DNA from: JBBQKP01 sp038326995
GTDB taxonomy: Bacteria > Planctomycetota > Phycisphaerae > Tepidisphaerales > Tepidisphaeraceae
Reading direction: 5' to 3'
Length of the DNA stretch: 14,114 nucleotides
NCBI GenBank assembly: GCA_038326995.1
Contig: JBBQKP010000074.1
Span: forward strand, 1-14,114
The position numbers and the translations under genes were made by a program. Positions 1 to 5,493 of the stretch are shown piece by piece (positions within the stretch are counted from its first letter, which is position 1; each line of letters begins with the position of its first letter). A model generated the notes under the pieces. The model ran no database searches and was not told the origin of the DNA. It saw only the letters and a program-made list of their open reading frames with translations.

Positions 1-107
1 GTCTTAATCGCGCCGTGCTCGATGAGGCTCTGGGCCATGTTTCGGCGAAGGGCGGTACGGTGCTCGGTGTCTCGGCTGAGTTGACGGCCTCGAACTCTAT
101 GTCGCAT
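1..107 (-). CDS. rplQ: 50S ribosomal protein L17 (5' part only, cut by window edge)
   Basis: Thirty-five codons of the N-terminus of large-subunit ribosomal protein L17 are visible; the rest lies before position 1. The peptide starts MRHRVRGRQLSRDTEHR and continues to NMAQSLIEHGAIK. This matches the conserved L17 opening (MRH-K/R-x-x-GRxL-x-R, then R-N-x-A/M-x-S-L-I/V-x-H-x-x-I). L17 binds 23S rRNA near the exit of the peptide tunnel. It is the last gene of the alpha operon in most bacteria, and here it follows rpoA by 83 bases on the same strand, which supports the call. The ATG at 107-105 is preceded on the coding strand by ACAGG about eight bases upstream, a modest ribosome binding site. 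Nothing can be said about the missing C-terminus. Confidence 0.93.
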   Translation of the reverse strand, partial: MRHRVRGRQLSRDTEHRTALRRNMAQSLIEHGAIK

Positions 108-190
108 GGGATACCTGTTCTTTCGGGACTTCGGTCTATTCGTTGTGGCTTGCTATCGTACTCGAACTTTATGGATTCTGCGTGTCAGTC

Positions 191-1303
191 TTAGTTCTTG
201 TCTTCGGTTTCGGGTTCGTCGTCCCCGCCGAAGCTGGCATGATCCGACTGATCCACCGACGCCGCCAGCATCGCTGCGGCGCGGCCTGAACTGGTGAGAT
301 CGTCTTCCGACATCCCCAGACGAAGACCCATGTCCTGCAAGCGCCGCTTGACCTCGCGTAGTGAAGTCTTGCCGAAGCTGCGGACCTTAAGCAGTTCTGA
401 TTCTGGACGCAGGACCAGATCGCGAACGTTCTGGATTCGAGCGGACTCAAGACAGTTGTTGGCCCGGACCGAAAGGTCGAGCTCCTGAACCGTCATGTTC
501 AGCTTGTTTTCAAGATCCGGATCGAGCGTCGGCTTGACCGATTCGCGGAGCGAGGCAACGGCGTCGTCGCTTGCGAGTTCGGCACCGAGTTCGAAGTACT
601 GGACGAAGGGATTAAGGTGCTTACGGAGAATCTTGGCGGCTTCGACCATCGCCATTTCGGGCGAGATCGTGCCGTTGGTCCAGATTTCCAGTGCGAGGCG
701 GTCGAAGTCGGTCTTCTGACCCACTCGGGCGTCTTCAGTGGAGTAGCGAACGCGGGTGACGGGGGAGAAGATCGAATCGACGGCGATGACGCCGAGTTCC
801 ACTTCGTCGCCGCGCTGTTGGTTTTCAGAGGCGGTTCGATAGCCGCGGCCCTTGTCAACAGTCAGCGTGATTTCAAATTCCACGTCTTCGCTCAGCGTGG
901 CGATGACCATGTCCTTGTTGACCACGGTGATCGACGGATGCGCTTCGATCATTCCGGCGGTCACAGGGCCGGCCTTGCTTGCGGAAACCGTCATGGTCCG
1001 GGGTTCATCATCTTCAAGACGAACGACCAGGCTCTTGATGTTTAGAATGATGTCTGTGACATCTTCGATCACGCCCGTGATGCTGCTGAACTCATGACTT
1101 GCGCCCTTGATTTTTACAGAGGTGACTGCAGCGCCTTCGAGAGAGGAGAGCAGGATTCGACGCAGGCTGTTGCCGACGGTGGTACCAAACCCGCGCTCGA
1201 ACGGCTCGACGATGAATCGGCCGAAGGTGGGGGTTGAAATACGATCGTCGCGGACGACGCGACTGGGCAGCTCTAGGCCGCGCCAACGAAGTTTCATGCT
1301 CAT
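191..1303 (-). CDS. rpoA: DNA-directed RNA polymerase subunit alpha
   Basis: This is the alpha subunit, whose dimer nucleates RNA polymerase assembly and whose C-terminal domain contacts UP elements and activators. I start it at the ATG at 1303-1301 (370 residues) because GGAG lies nine bases upstream; an in-frame ATG at 1369 would add 22 residues unlike any alpha N-terminus. The N-terminal domain shows the family core FVEPFERGFGTTVGNSLRR-like segment at about residues 30-50 and LLSSLEGAAVTSVKI just after. The C-terminal domain has SVRANNCLES, with Arg at about 280 in the place of E. coli Arg265, and later RSFGKTSLREVK. E. coli Lys298 appears to be replaced by Thr. After RLGM the protein has a tail of about 39 residues ending in an acidic stretch, so it is longer than the usual 310-340 residues. 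It lies downstream of rpsK and upstream of rplQ. Confidence 0.97.
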   Translation of the reverse strand: MSMKLRWRGLELPSRVVRDDRISTPTFGRFIVEPFERGFGTTVGNSLRRILLSSLEGAAVTSVKIKGASHEFSSITGVIEDVTDIILNIKSLVVRLEDDEPRTMTVSASKAGPVTAGMIEAHPSITVVNKDMVIATLSEDVEFEITLTVDKGRGYRTASENQQRGDEVELGVIAVDSIFSPVTRVRYSTEDARVGQKTDFDRLALEIWTNGTISPEMAMVEAAKILRKHLNPFVQYFELGAELASDDAVASLRESVKPTLDPDLENKLNMTVQELDLSVRANNCLESARIQNVRDLVLRPESELLKVRSFGKTSLREVKRRLQDMGLRLGMSEDDLTSSGRAAAMLAASVDQSDHASFGGDDEPETEDKN

Positions 1304-1424
1304 ATGGTGTTTCTCCGAAAAGTGCTTGATCGAGGGACGGGGTCCGGTCGATTGATCTGGTGCCTGCACATCTCAAATTGCCCGGAGTTCCCGTCCTCAC
1401 TGTTGAGGACTATCTGTACCCGGA

Positions 1425-1494
1425 CCTCGTTGAGCGAGGCGAACTGACCTCGTTTGAGCGAGGCGAACTGACCTCGTTTGAGCGAGGCGAACTG
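1425..1494 (-). repeat. Three tandem 24-base hairpin units in the rpsK-rpoA spacer
   Basis: The unit CCTCGTTTGAGCGAGG plus CGAACTGA occurs at 1448-1471 and 1472-1494 (last base lost). A first copy at 1425-1447 lacks one T. Each unit contains a perfect five-base inverted repeat, CCTCG/CGAGG, around a five- or six-base loop, so the transcript read from the minus strand can form three identical small stem-loops. The array begins 21 bases after the rpsK stop and ends 121 bases before the rpoA start. No T-tract follows, so a classical intrinsic terminator is unlikely. A role in RNA processing, stability or tuning of rpoA expression is only an inference. Confidence 0.85.
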
Positions 1495-1515
1495 TATTCT
1501 AGGTGTGCTGTTGGA

Positions 1516-1926
1516 CTAAACGCGACGCTTTTTGGGCGGGCGACAGCCGTTGTGGGGCAGTGGAGTGACGTCTTCGATGCCAAGCACCTTCAAGCCCGCG
1601 TGCTGCAGGTTGAGGATTGCCTGTTCTCTGCCGCCGCCCGGTCCCTTGACGCGGACTTCGACTTCAATCAATCCATGACGCTTGGCTTCCTGGGCGGCCT
1701 TGTCGGCGGCGCGACCCGCAGCGAAGGGCGTGCTTTTTCGAGCGCCCTTGAACCCCATCGTCCCGGCCGAGGCGCACGAAAGCGTCGCTCCGTCGAGGTC
1801 GGTGATGGTCACAATCGTGTTGTTGAACGTCGTCTGAATGTGCACGAGGCCCTTGGTGACGCCTTTACGAATTTTCTTCTTGGCGGCGGCTTTGGCGCCT
1901 TGCGGCTTTGCTGGTGTTTCTGCCAT
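1516..1926 (-). CDS. rpsK: 30S ribosomal protein S11
   Basis: Small-subunit protein S11 (136 residues) binds 16S rRNA on the platform and helps shape the cleft for the Shine-Dalgarno helix. The sequence has a lysine- and alanine-rich N-terminal extension (about residues 1-22) and then the conserved core: GLVHIQTTFNNTIVTITD at about 26-43, SAGTMGFKGARKSTPFAA at about 53-70, VRVKGPGGGREQA at about 92-104, and the C-terminal IEDVTPLPHNGCRPPKKRRV. All of these are standard S11 signatures and the length is normal. The coding strand carries CAGGAGA about ten bases before the ATG. It follows rpsM by 135 bases. In most alpha operons rpsD comes next, but here the next gene is rpoA. Confidence 0.98.
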   Translation of the reverse strand: MAETPAKPQGAKAAAKKKIRKGVTKGLVHIQTTFNNTIVTITDLDGATLSCASAGTMGFKGARKSTPFAAGRAADKAAQEAKRHGLIEVEVRVKGPGGGREQAILNLQHAGLKVLGIEDVTPLPHNGCRPPKKRRV

Positions 1927-2061
1927 CTGAGTTCAGTCTCCTGAGGATCTTCCGAACCAATGCCTCATCTTTCGACTCGGATGGTTCGTCCCCGCAGTGT
2001 GCGGAATGGTGTATGCGTAACGAATAAATTGTAACGAATTGAATTGGTACTGACGCGTGTT

Positions 2062-2448
2062 CTACTTACCTAACTCTTTGACGCCCTTCTTACCGGCGAC
2101 CGTCTTACGCGGACCCTTGCGGGTGCGGGCATTCGAGCGGGTACGCTGGCCGCGAACGGGCAGGCTTCGGCGGTGGCGTGTGCCGCGATAGCTGTTGATG
2201 TCGCGCAGTCGGGTGACGTCTTGTTGAACCTTACGACGAAGGGCACCTTCGACCTGATAATCGCGATCGATGATCGCGATGATGGCCGAGAGCTCTTCTT
2301 CGGTCAGCTCACTGGCCTTTTTGTCGGGTTCGATGCCCGCTTCCTTTAGGATCAGCATCGCATTGGCAGGCCCGATTCCGTAGACGTACCGGAGGGAAAT
2401 GCGGATCTTCTTGTTGGTTGGGATATCGATCCCGGCGATACGTGGCAT
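2062..2448 (-). CDS. rpsM: 30S ribosomal protein S13
   Basis: S13 (128 residues) sits in the head of the small subunit and bridges to the large subunit and the P-site tRNA. The N-terminus MPRIAGIDIPTNKKIRISL, the YVYGIGPANA helix-two-turn-helix segment at about 22-31, RLRDINSYRGTRHRRSLPVR at about 80-99, and the basic tail with RTRSNARTRKGPRKTVAGKK are all family signatures. The start is supported by AAGGAAG with a short spacer on the coding strand. Length is slightly above the common 118-126 residues. It lies 77 bases downstream of rpmJ and 135 bases upstream of rpsK, the normal relative order. I see no regulatory structure of note in its leader. Confidence 0.98.
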   Translation of the reverse strand: MPRIAGIDIPTNKKIRISLRYVYGIGPANAMLILKEAGIEPDKKASELTEEELSAIIAIIDRDYQVEGALRRKVQQDVTRLRDINSYRGTRHRRSLPVRGQRTRSNARTRKGPRKTVAGKKGVKELGK

Positions 2449-2525
2449 GTGGCTTCCTTATTGACGTGGGAAAAGAAACTGCGGCTCAATCCTTCAGTGT
2501 CGATGACTGGACTGACTAAAAACGT

Positions 2526-2639
2526 TTATCGTTGACGCTGCTTGTGTTTCGGATTGGTGCAGATGATGCGAACGATGTTTTTTCGTCGCACGACTTTGCA
2601 GTTTTCACAAATGCGGCGGACGCTGGCTCGAACTTTCAT
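2526..2639 (-). CDS. rpmJ: 50S ribosomal protein L36
   Basis: This 37-residue gene is short enough to be easily missed. Read on the minus strand it begins MKVRASVRRICENCKVVRRK and ends NPKHKQRQR, then TAA. It keeps the zinc-ribbon ligands of the C+ form of L36: Cys11, Cys14, Cys27 and the His at residue 32 (C-x2-C-x12-C-x4-H). L36 is the smallest large-subunit protein and binds 23S rRNA. The usual neighbour order infA-rpmJ-rpsM is kept on the rpsM side, but the upstream neighbour is rplU rather than infA. No strong Shine-Dalgarno sequence precedes the ATG. Length and sequence are typical. Confidence 0.96.
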   Translation of the reverse strand: MKVRASVRRICENCKVVRRKNIVRIICTNPKHKQRQR

Positions 2640-2702
2640 GGTGGCGACTCTGTTTCGGGGTTTGGCTTTGAAATTCGATCGAAATGAATGAGTTTGCGAT
2701 CT

Positions 2703-3032
2703 TTATACGTTGATCGCAGTTACTTTGACTTCGATGTAGTTCTGGCGGTGGCCGTGCTTGCGGTGATAGCGCTTGCGGCGGTTGTGTTTTTCGATGATGA
2801 GCTTCTTGCCGCGAACACTGTCGATGACATCGACACTGATGGTCGCGCCGGCAACGGTGGGCTGGCCGATCTTCGCCGCGGCGTCTGTGCCTCCGACCAG
2901 CAGAACGCGGTCGAGCGTGAGGGTTTTGCCTTCGATGATCTTTTCATGATCTTCGAGCGGACGATCCAGCCGAAGGCGATCGCCTGTGGTGATTTTAAAC
3001 TGTTTACCGCTGTCTTCGATAATTGCGTACAT
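2703..3032 (-). CDS. rplU: 50S ribosomal protein L21
   Basis: L21 (109 residues) binds 23S rRNA together with L20. The start MYAIIEDSGKQFKITTGDRL is the conserved L21 opening. LLVGGTDAAAKIGQPTVAGA at about 44-63 and KHNRRKRYHRKHGHRQNYIEV at about 77-97 are also family signatures. I chose the ATG at 3032-3030 because GAGGA lies five bases upstream on the coding strand. The frame stays open for 35 further codons upstream to an ATG at 3137, but those residues do not resemble L21. L21 is normally paired with rpmA (L27), and no rpmA is present on either side. It is followed after 63 bases by rpmJ, so it appears to have joined the alpha-operon segment. It lies 197 bases downstream of apt. Confidence 0.97.
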   Translation of the reverse strand: MYAIIEDSGKQFKITTGDRLRLDRPLEDHEKIIEGKTLTLDRVLLVGGTDAAAKIGQPTVAGATISVDVIDSVRGKKLIIEKHNRRKRYHRKHGHRQNYIEVKVTAINV

Positions 3033-3229
3033 GATATTCCTCTGATGACCTACTATTTCGAGCTTGCTTGCGGTTTCCTGATGCAGGACCCGAACGAAAG
3101 CCTTCGGCAATTTCAGCCGAGTCGAGCGATGATGCAAGAAGTTCCGATTAAGTCAAGTTCTGGCGGCGAAAAAAGATCGCGATTTCCAGAACGACATGTG
3201 ACGTCGGTTCCCAGCGTTCTTGATCGCAT

Positions 3230-3760
3230 TCAGTCGTATTTTAGCACCGAGTGCACGTCCACGTCGCTCAGTTTGTCGCGTCCCTTGAGCCCTTCGATCT
3301 CGATCAGGACGGCCACGCCCACGATCACTCCGCCCAGTTGCCGCACCAGATCAATGCACGCGCGCATCGTTCCGCCCGTTGCAAGGACATCGTCGCAAAT
3401 GACAATTCGCTGACCGGGAGCAACGGCATCAATGTGCATTTCGAGCGTTCCCGAGCCGTACTCCAGTTGATAGGTCGTGCTGACCTTCCCGAACGGTAAT
3501 TTCCCGGGCTTGCGGACGATCTGAAAGCCTGAGCTGATCGCCTGTGCGACGGCCGTCCCGAAAATGAAGCCGCGGCTCTCGGCACCGACGACCAGATCCA
3601 CCATTCGGCCGCGAAAGGGATTGGCCATCAATTCGATCGACAGGGCGAGTGATCTGGGGCTGCCCAGGAGCGGCGTGATATCGCGAAACAGTACTCCGGG
3701 CTGTGGAAAATCAGGAATATCTCGAATTGTGCTCTTGAGGTAGGCGATCGGATCGTGCAT
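3230..3760 (-). CDS. apt: Adenine phosphoribosyltransferase
   Basis: Apt salvages adenine by joining it to PRPP to make AMP and pyrophosphate in the cytoplasm. From the ATG at 3760-3758 the protein has 176 residues, the usual size. Family marks are IPDFPQPGVLFRDITPLL at about 15-32, VVGAESRGFIFG at about 57-68, VRKPGKLP at about 82-89, and the PRPP loop ICDDVLATGGTM at about 121-132 with the acidic pair Asp123-Asp124. The frame is open 22 codons further to an ATG at 3826, but that extension (rich in Cys) does not look like Apt. Neither start has a clear Shine-Dalgarno sequence. It is the first minus-strand gene of the cluster leading to rplU, and is divergent from the transglutaminase-like gene. 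The gap to rplU is 197 bases, so cotranscription is possible but unproven. Confidence 0.95.
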   Translation of the reverse strand: MHDPIAYLKSTIRDIPDFPQPGVLFRDITPLLGSPRSLALSIELMANPFRGRMVDLVVGAESRGFIFGTAVAQAISSGFQIVRKPGKLPFGKVSTTYQLEYGSGTLEMHIDAVAPGQRIVICDDVLATGGTMRACIDLVRQLGGVIVGVAVLIEIEGLKGRDKLSDVDVHSVLKYD

Positions 3761-3903
3761 GGCGGCGAGTGTACAAGGCACCAAGCTGGCGCACCAGAGC
3801 CTGCATTCTGTCGGCTTGAACAACACAAAAGTCCTATAGAATGGCCAGATTACCGATTATGCGTTCAAAAATAGAAGGCCTTTTCGGATAGGATGTAAGC
3901 GAT

Positions 3904-3918
3904 TCGGGTTTTACCCGA
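3904..3918. other. Short perfect inverted repeat upstream of the transglutaminase-like gene
   Basis: TCGGGT at 3904-3909 and ACCCGA at 3913-3918 form a perfect six-base inverted repeat around TTT. It lies 12 bases before the ATG of the downstream plus-strand gene, in the 170-base divergent space between that gene and apt. It could be an operator or a small leader hairpin near the ribosome binding site, or chance. I saw no convincing -35/-10 pair in this space. Confidence 0.3.
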
Positions 3919-3930
3919 TAGTATTCGGTG

Positions 3931-5358
3931 ATGATCGCACCTCTACACTATTTCGTCCGTTCCGCTGCGTGTGCACTCGCTCTGGCGTTGTGCATCACAC
4001 CGATCACCCAGGCCGAGCCCAAACTCAAGGGGATGTGGTTCCCGCAGATCGAGCTCGGCGGGCAATTGTTTCCATCGATGATCATCTCGACTGCGACATT
4101 GAAGCGGGATGTGCCCATCGACGACGAAGAGAATTCGACAGTCCTGGGCGACGTGATGGGGCTGATCGGCGCTCGGGTCGTCTCGCCGCGTGATAAAACA
4201 TCGGTGGTGGTAGAGGTTCGTAGCGACACCGTGATGGAGCCCAGCCGAATTGAGACGGAGATGGCCTACGCGGGTGAGGAATATCACGTGTATCCGAAGA
4301 TCGCGTGGAAGTTCGACAAGCTGCTCGATGTCCGTCAGCGCATGCCCGTGAACGTGACGATTCGCGTCTCGATCGACGGCGGCCCGGCGAGCGAGCGCGT
4401 CGAAACATTGGACCTGCGTTCGATCAACGATTGCCCGTGGTTTATCCCGCCCGAGCCGAGTATCGAAGAAGCTGCCGACCCGCAAGAACCAGTTCCACAA
4501 GAACCAGATCCACAAGAACCAGACCCGCAACAAGCAAACCCCGAGCCCGATCCGGCAACTGATACTCAGGCGACAGATCCCGACACGGCTGTCGACACTG
4601 ACGTCGATACTGCCGCCGATACTGCCGCCGATACTGACGTCGACACTGGCGTCGATACTGGCGTCGATACTGGCGTCGATACTGGCACGGACATCAGCTT
4701 CCTCTTCGCCGCCTTCGTGAATGAAGACCATCCGATGGTGGATCAGATTCTGAAGGAAGCATTGTCGGCAAAAATTGTCGATTCCTTTGTCGGATATCAG
4801 GCCCAAGACCCGCAGGTCGTGAATCAGCAGGTCTATTCGATCTGGCACGCACTGCACAAACGCGGCATTCGCTACAGTAGCATCACCGCCTCTGCCGGGA
4901 AGAACGATGCGGTCTATGCACAGCACGTTCGGTTCATCGACCAGTCGATCGACAATCAACAGGCCAACTGTGTCGACGGCTCGGTGCTTTTTGCGAGCCT
5001 GCTCCGCAAGATCGGGCTGAACGTTCAGCTCGCCTGCGTTCCAGGGCACATGTATGTGACGTACGCCCTCAACCCTGAAGGCACGACGTGGGTCGGGCTG
5101 GAGACGACGGTTCTGGGCTCGGGCCAATCCGGACGCGACGTGCTCAATGACCTGACGCTGGATGATCCGAAATCAAAGGAGGCCGCCGCCCGTACGATAA
5201 GCGATGCGACCTTCGGGCAGGCGATCGAAATCGCGACCAAGGAACTGTCAGACCACATGAAAGATTTCGAGGGCGCCAACCCCGAGTATCAGCTGATCGA
5301 CGTCGGCGCCGCCCGGGCGATGGGCATCATTCCCATCGCGTATCGGCCCGGCCGGTGA
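3931..5358 (+). CDS. Exported protein with transglutaminase-like cysteine-protease-fold domain and Asp/Pro-rich repeat linker
   Basis: The protein has 475 residues if read from the ATG at 3931 (a GTG at 3928 directly before it is also possible). Residues about 10-28 form a hydrophobic segment ending TQA/EP, a plausible signal peptide with cleavage after Ala28. Residues about 30-180 form a domain I do not recognise. Residues about 183-254 are low-complexity: three 5-residue units of type PQEPx, then eight 4-residue units of type VDTx. The C-terminal part resembles the transglutaminase-like core: Cys347 in NCVDGSVLFASLLRKIGL, His373 in CVPGHMYV, and Glu391 in WVGLETT, where the family usually has Asp. 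This suggests a papain-fold peptidase or transamidase outside the cytoplasm, or a binding domain. It is followed by the P-type ATPase after 135 bases, but no functional link is evident. Confidence 0.75.
   Translation: MIAPLHYFVRSAACALALALCITPITQAEPKLKGMWFPQIELGGQLFPSMIISTATLKRDVPIDDEENSTVLGDVMGLIGARVVSPRDKTSVVVEVRSDTVMEPSRIETEMAYAGEEYHVYPKIAWKFDKLLDVRQRMPVNVTIRVSIDGGPASERVETLDLRSINDCPWFIPPEPSIEEAADPQEPVPQEPDPQEPDPQQANPEPDPATDTQATDPDTAVDTDVDTAADTAADTDVDTGVDTGVDTGVDTGTDISFLFAAFVNEDHPMVDQILKEALSAKIVDSFVGYQAQDPQVVNQQVYSIWHALHKRGIRYSSITASAGKNDAVYAQHVRFIDQSIDNQQANCVDGSVLFASLLRKIGLNVQLACVPGHMYVTYALNPEGTTWVGLETTVLGSGQSGRDVLNDLTLDDPKSKEAAARTISDATFGQAIEIATKELSDHMKDFEGANPEYQLIDVGAARAMGIIPIAYRPGR
4480..4524 (+). 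repeat. Three in-frame 15-base repeats inside the transglutaminase-like gene
   Basis: The units are CCGCAAGAACCAGTT, CCACAAGAACCAGAT and CCACAAGAACCAGAC, encoding three PQEP-plus-one pentapeptides. They form the first half of the disordered linker between the N-terminal and transglutaminase-like domains. Copies differ at a few positions, mainly synonymous, so the array is not brand new. Confidence 0.85.
4591..4686 (+). repeat. Eight in-frame 12-base repeats inside the transglutaminase-like gene
   Basis: Eight contiguous 12-base units of type GTCGATACTGGC encode VDTD, VDTA, ADTA, ADTD and four VDTG units. The last three (4651-4686) are identical, and the fourth from last differs by one base. 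The gradient from diverged to identical units suggests recent expansion at the 3' end. The peptide is strongly acidic, so it is probably an extended linker; metal binding is conceivable but not shown. Confidence 0.88.
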
Positions 5359-5379
5359 TGCGTTCTTATCAGACTTTCA

Positions 5380-5393
5380 CGCCCCGTCGGGCG
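5380..5393 (+). terminator. Possible weak terminator hairpin after the transglutaminase-like gene
   Basis: CGCCC at 5380-5384 and GGGCG at 5389-5393 form a perfect five-base GC stem with loop CGTC, 21 bases after the stop codon. No run of T follows, so an intrinsic terminator is doubtful; it may only stall polymerase or protect the RNA 3' end. Confidence 0.3.
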
Positions 5394-5431
5394 AACACCG
5401 ATGCCCAATCGCTCTTCGATTGTGCTATCTT

Positions 5432-5437
5432 TATAAC
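5432..5437 (+). promoter_or_regulatory. Tentative -10 element upstream of the metal ATPase
   Basis: TATAAC matches the sigma-70-type -10 consensus at five of six positions and lies 56 bases before the ATPase ATG. No good -35 is present at the expected spacing, so this is weak. If real, it would allow the ATPase to be transcribed separately from the upstream gene. Confidence 0.2.
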
Positions 5438-5493
5438 GTGTTGGTCGCGGAATATTTCAAAGTCCGATCTGACCTGATTTACAGACGGTTTAG

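Noticed and set aside
1425..1494. CRISPR-like array in the rpsK-rpoA spacer
   Set aside because: Units are directly adjacent with no unique spacers between them, and no cas genes are present.
1360..1944. Plus-strand frame of 194 codons opposite rpsK, containing ERGELTSF repeats
   Set aside because: It is antisense to a certain ribosomal protein gene, and its repeats are only the translated hairpin array; no family resemblance or ribosome binding site.
3810..3850. Possible TTGAAC and TAGAAT promoter boxes in the apt divergent region
   Set aside because: Spacing of about 15 bases is short and TTGAAC is a partial match; other pairings on either strand are equally weak.
3943..5127. Minus-strand frame of 394 codons opposite the transglutaminase-like gene
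   Set aside because: It is a mirror of the GC-rich, repetitive coding sequence; the plus-strand frame has a signal peptide and a Cys-His-Glu motif set, while this one has no recognisable domain.
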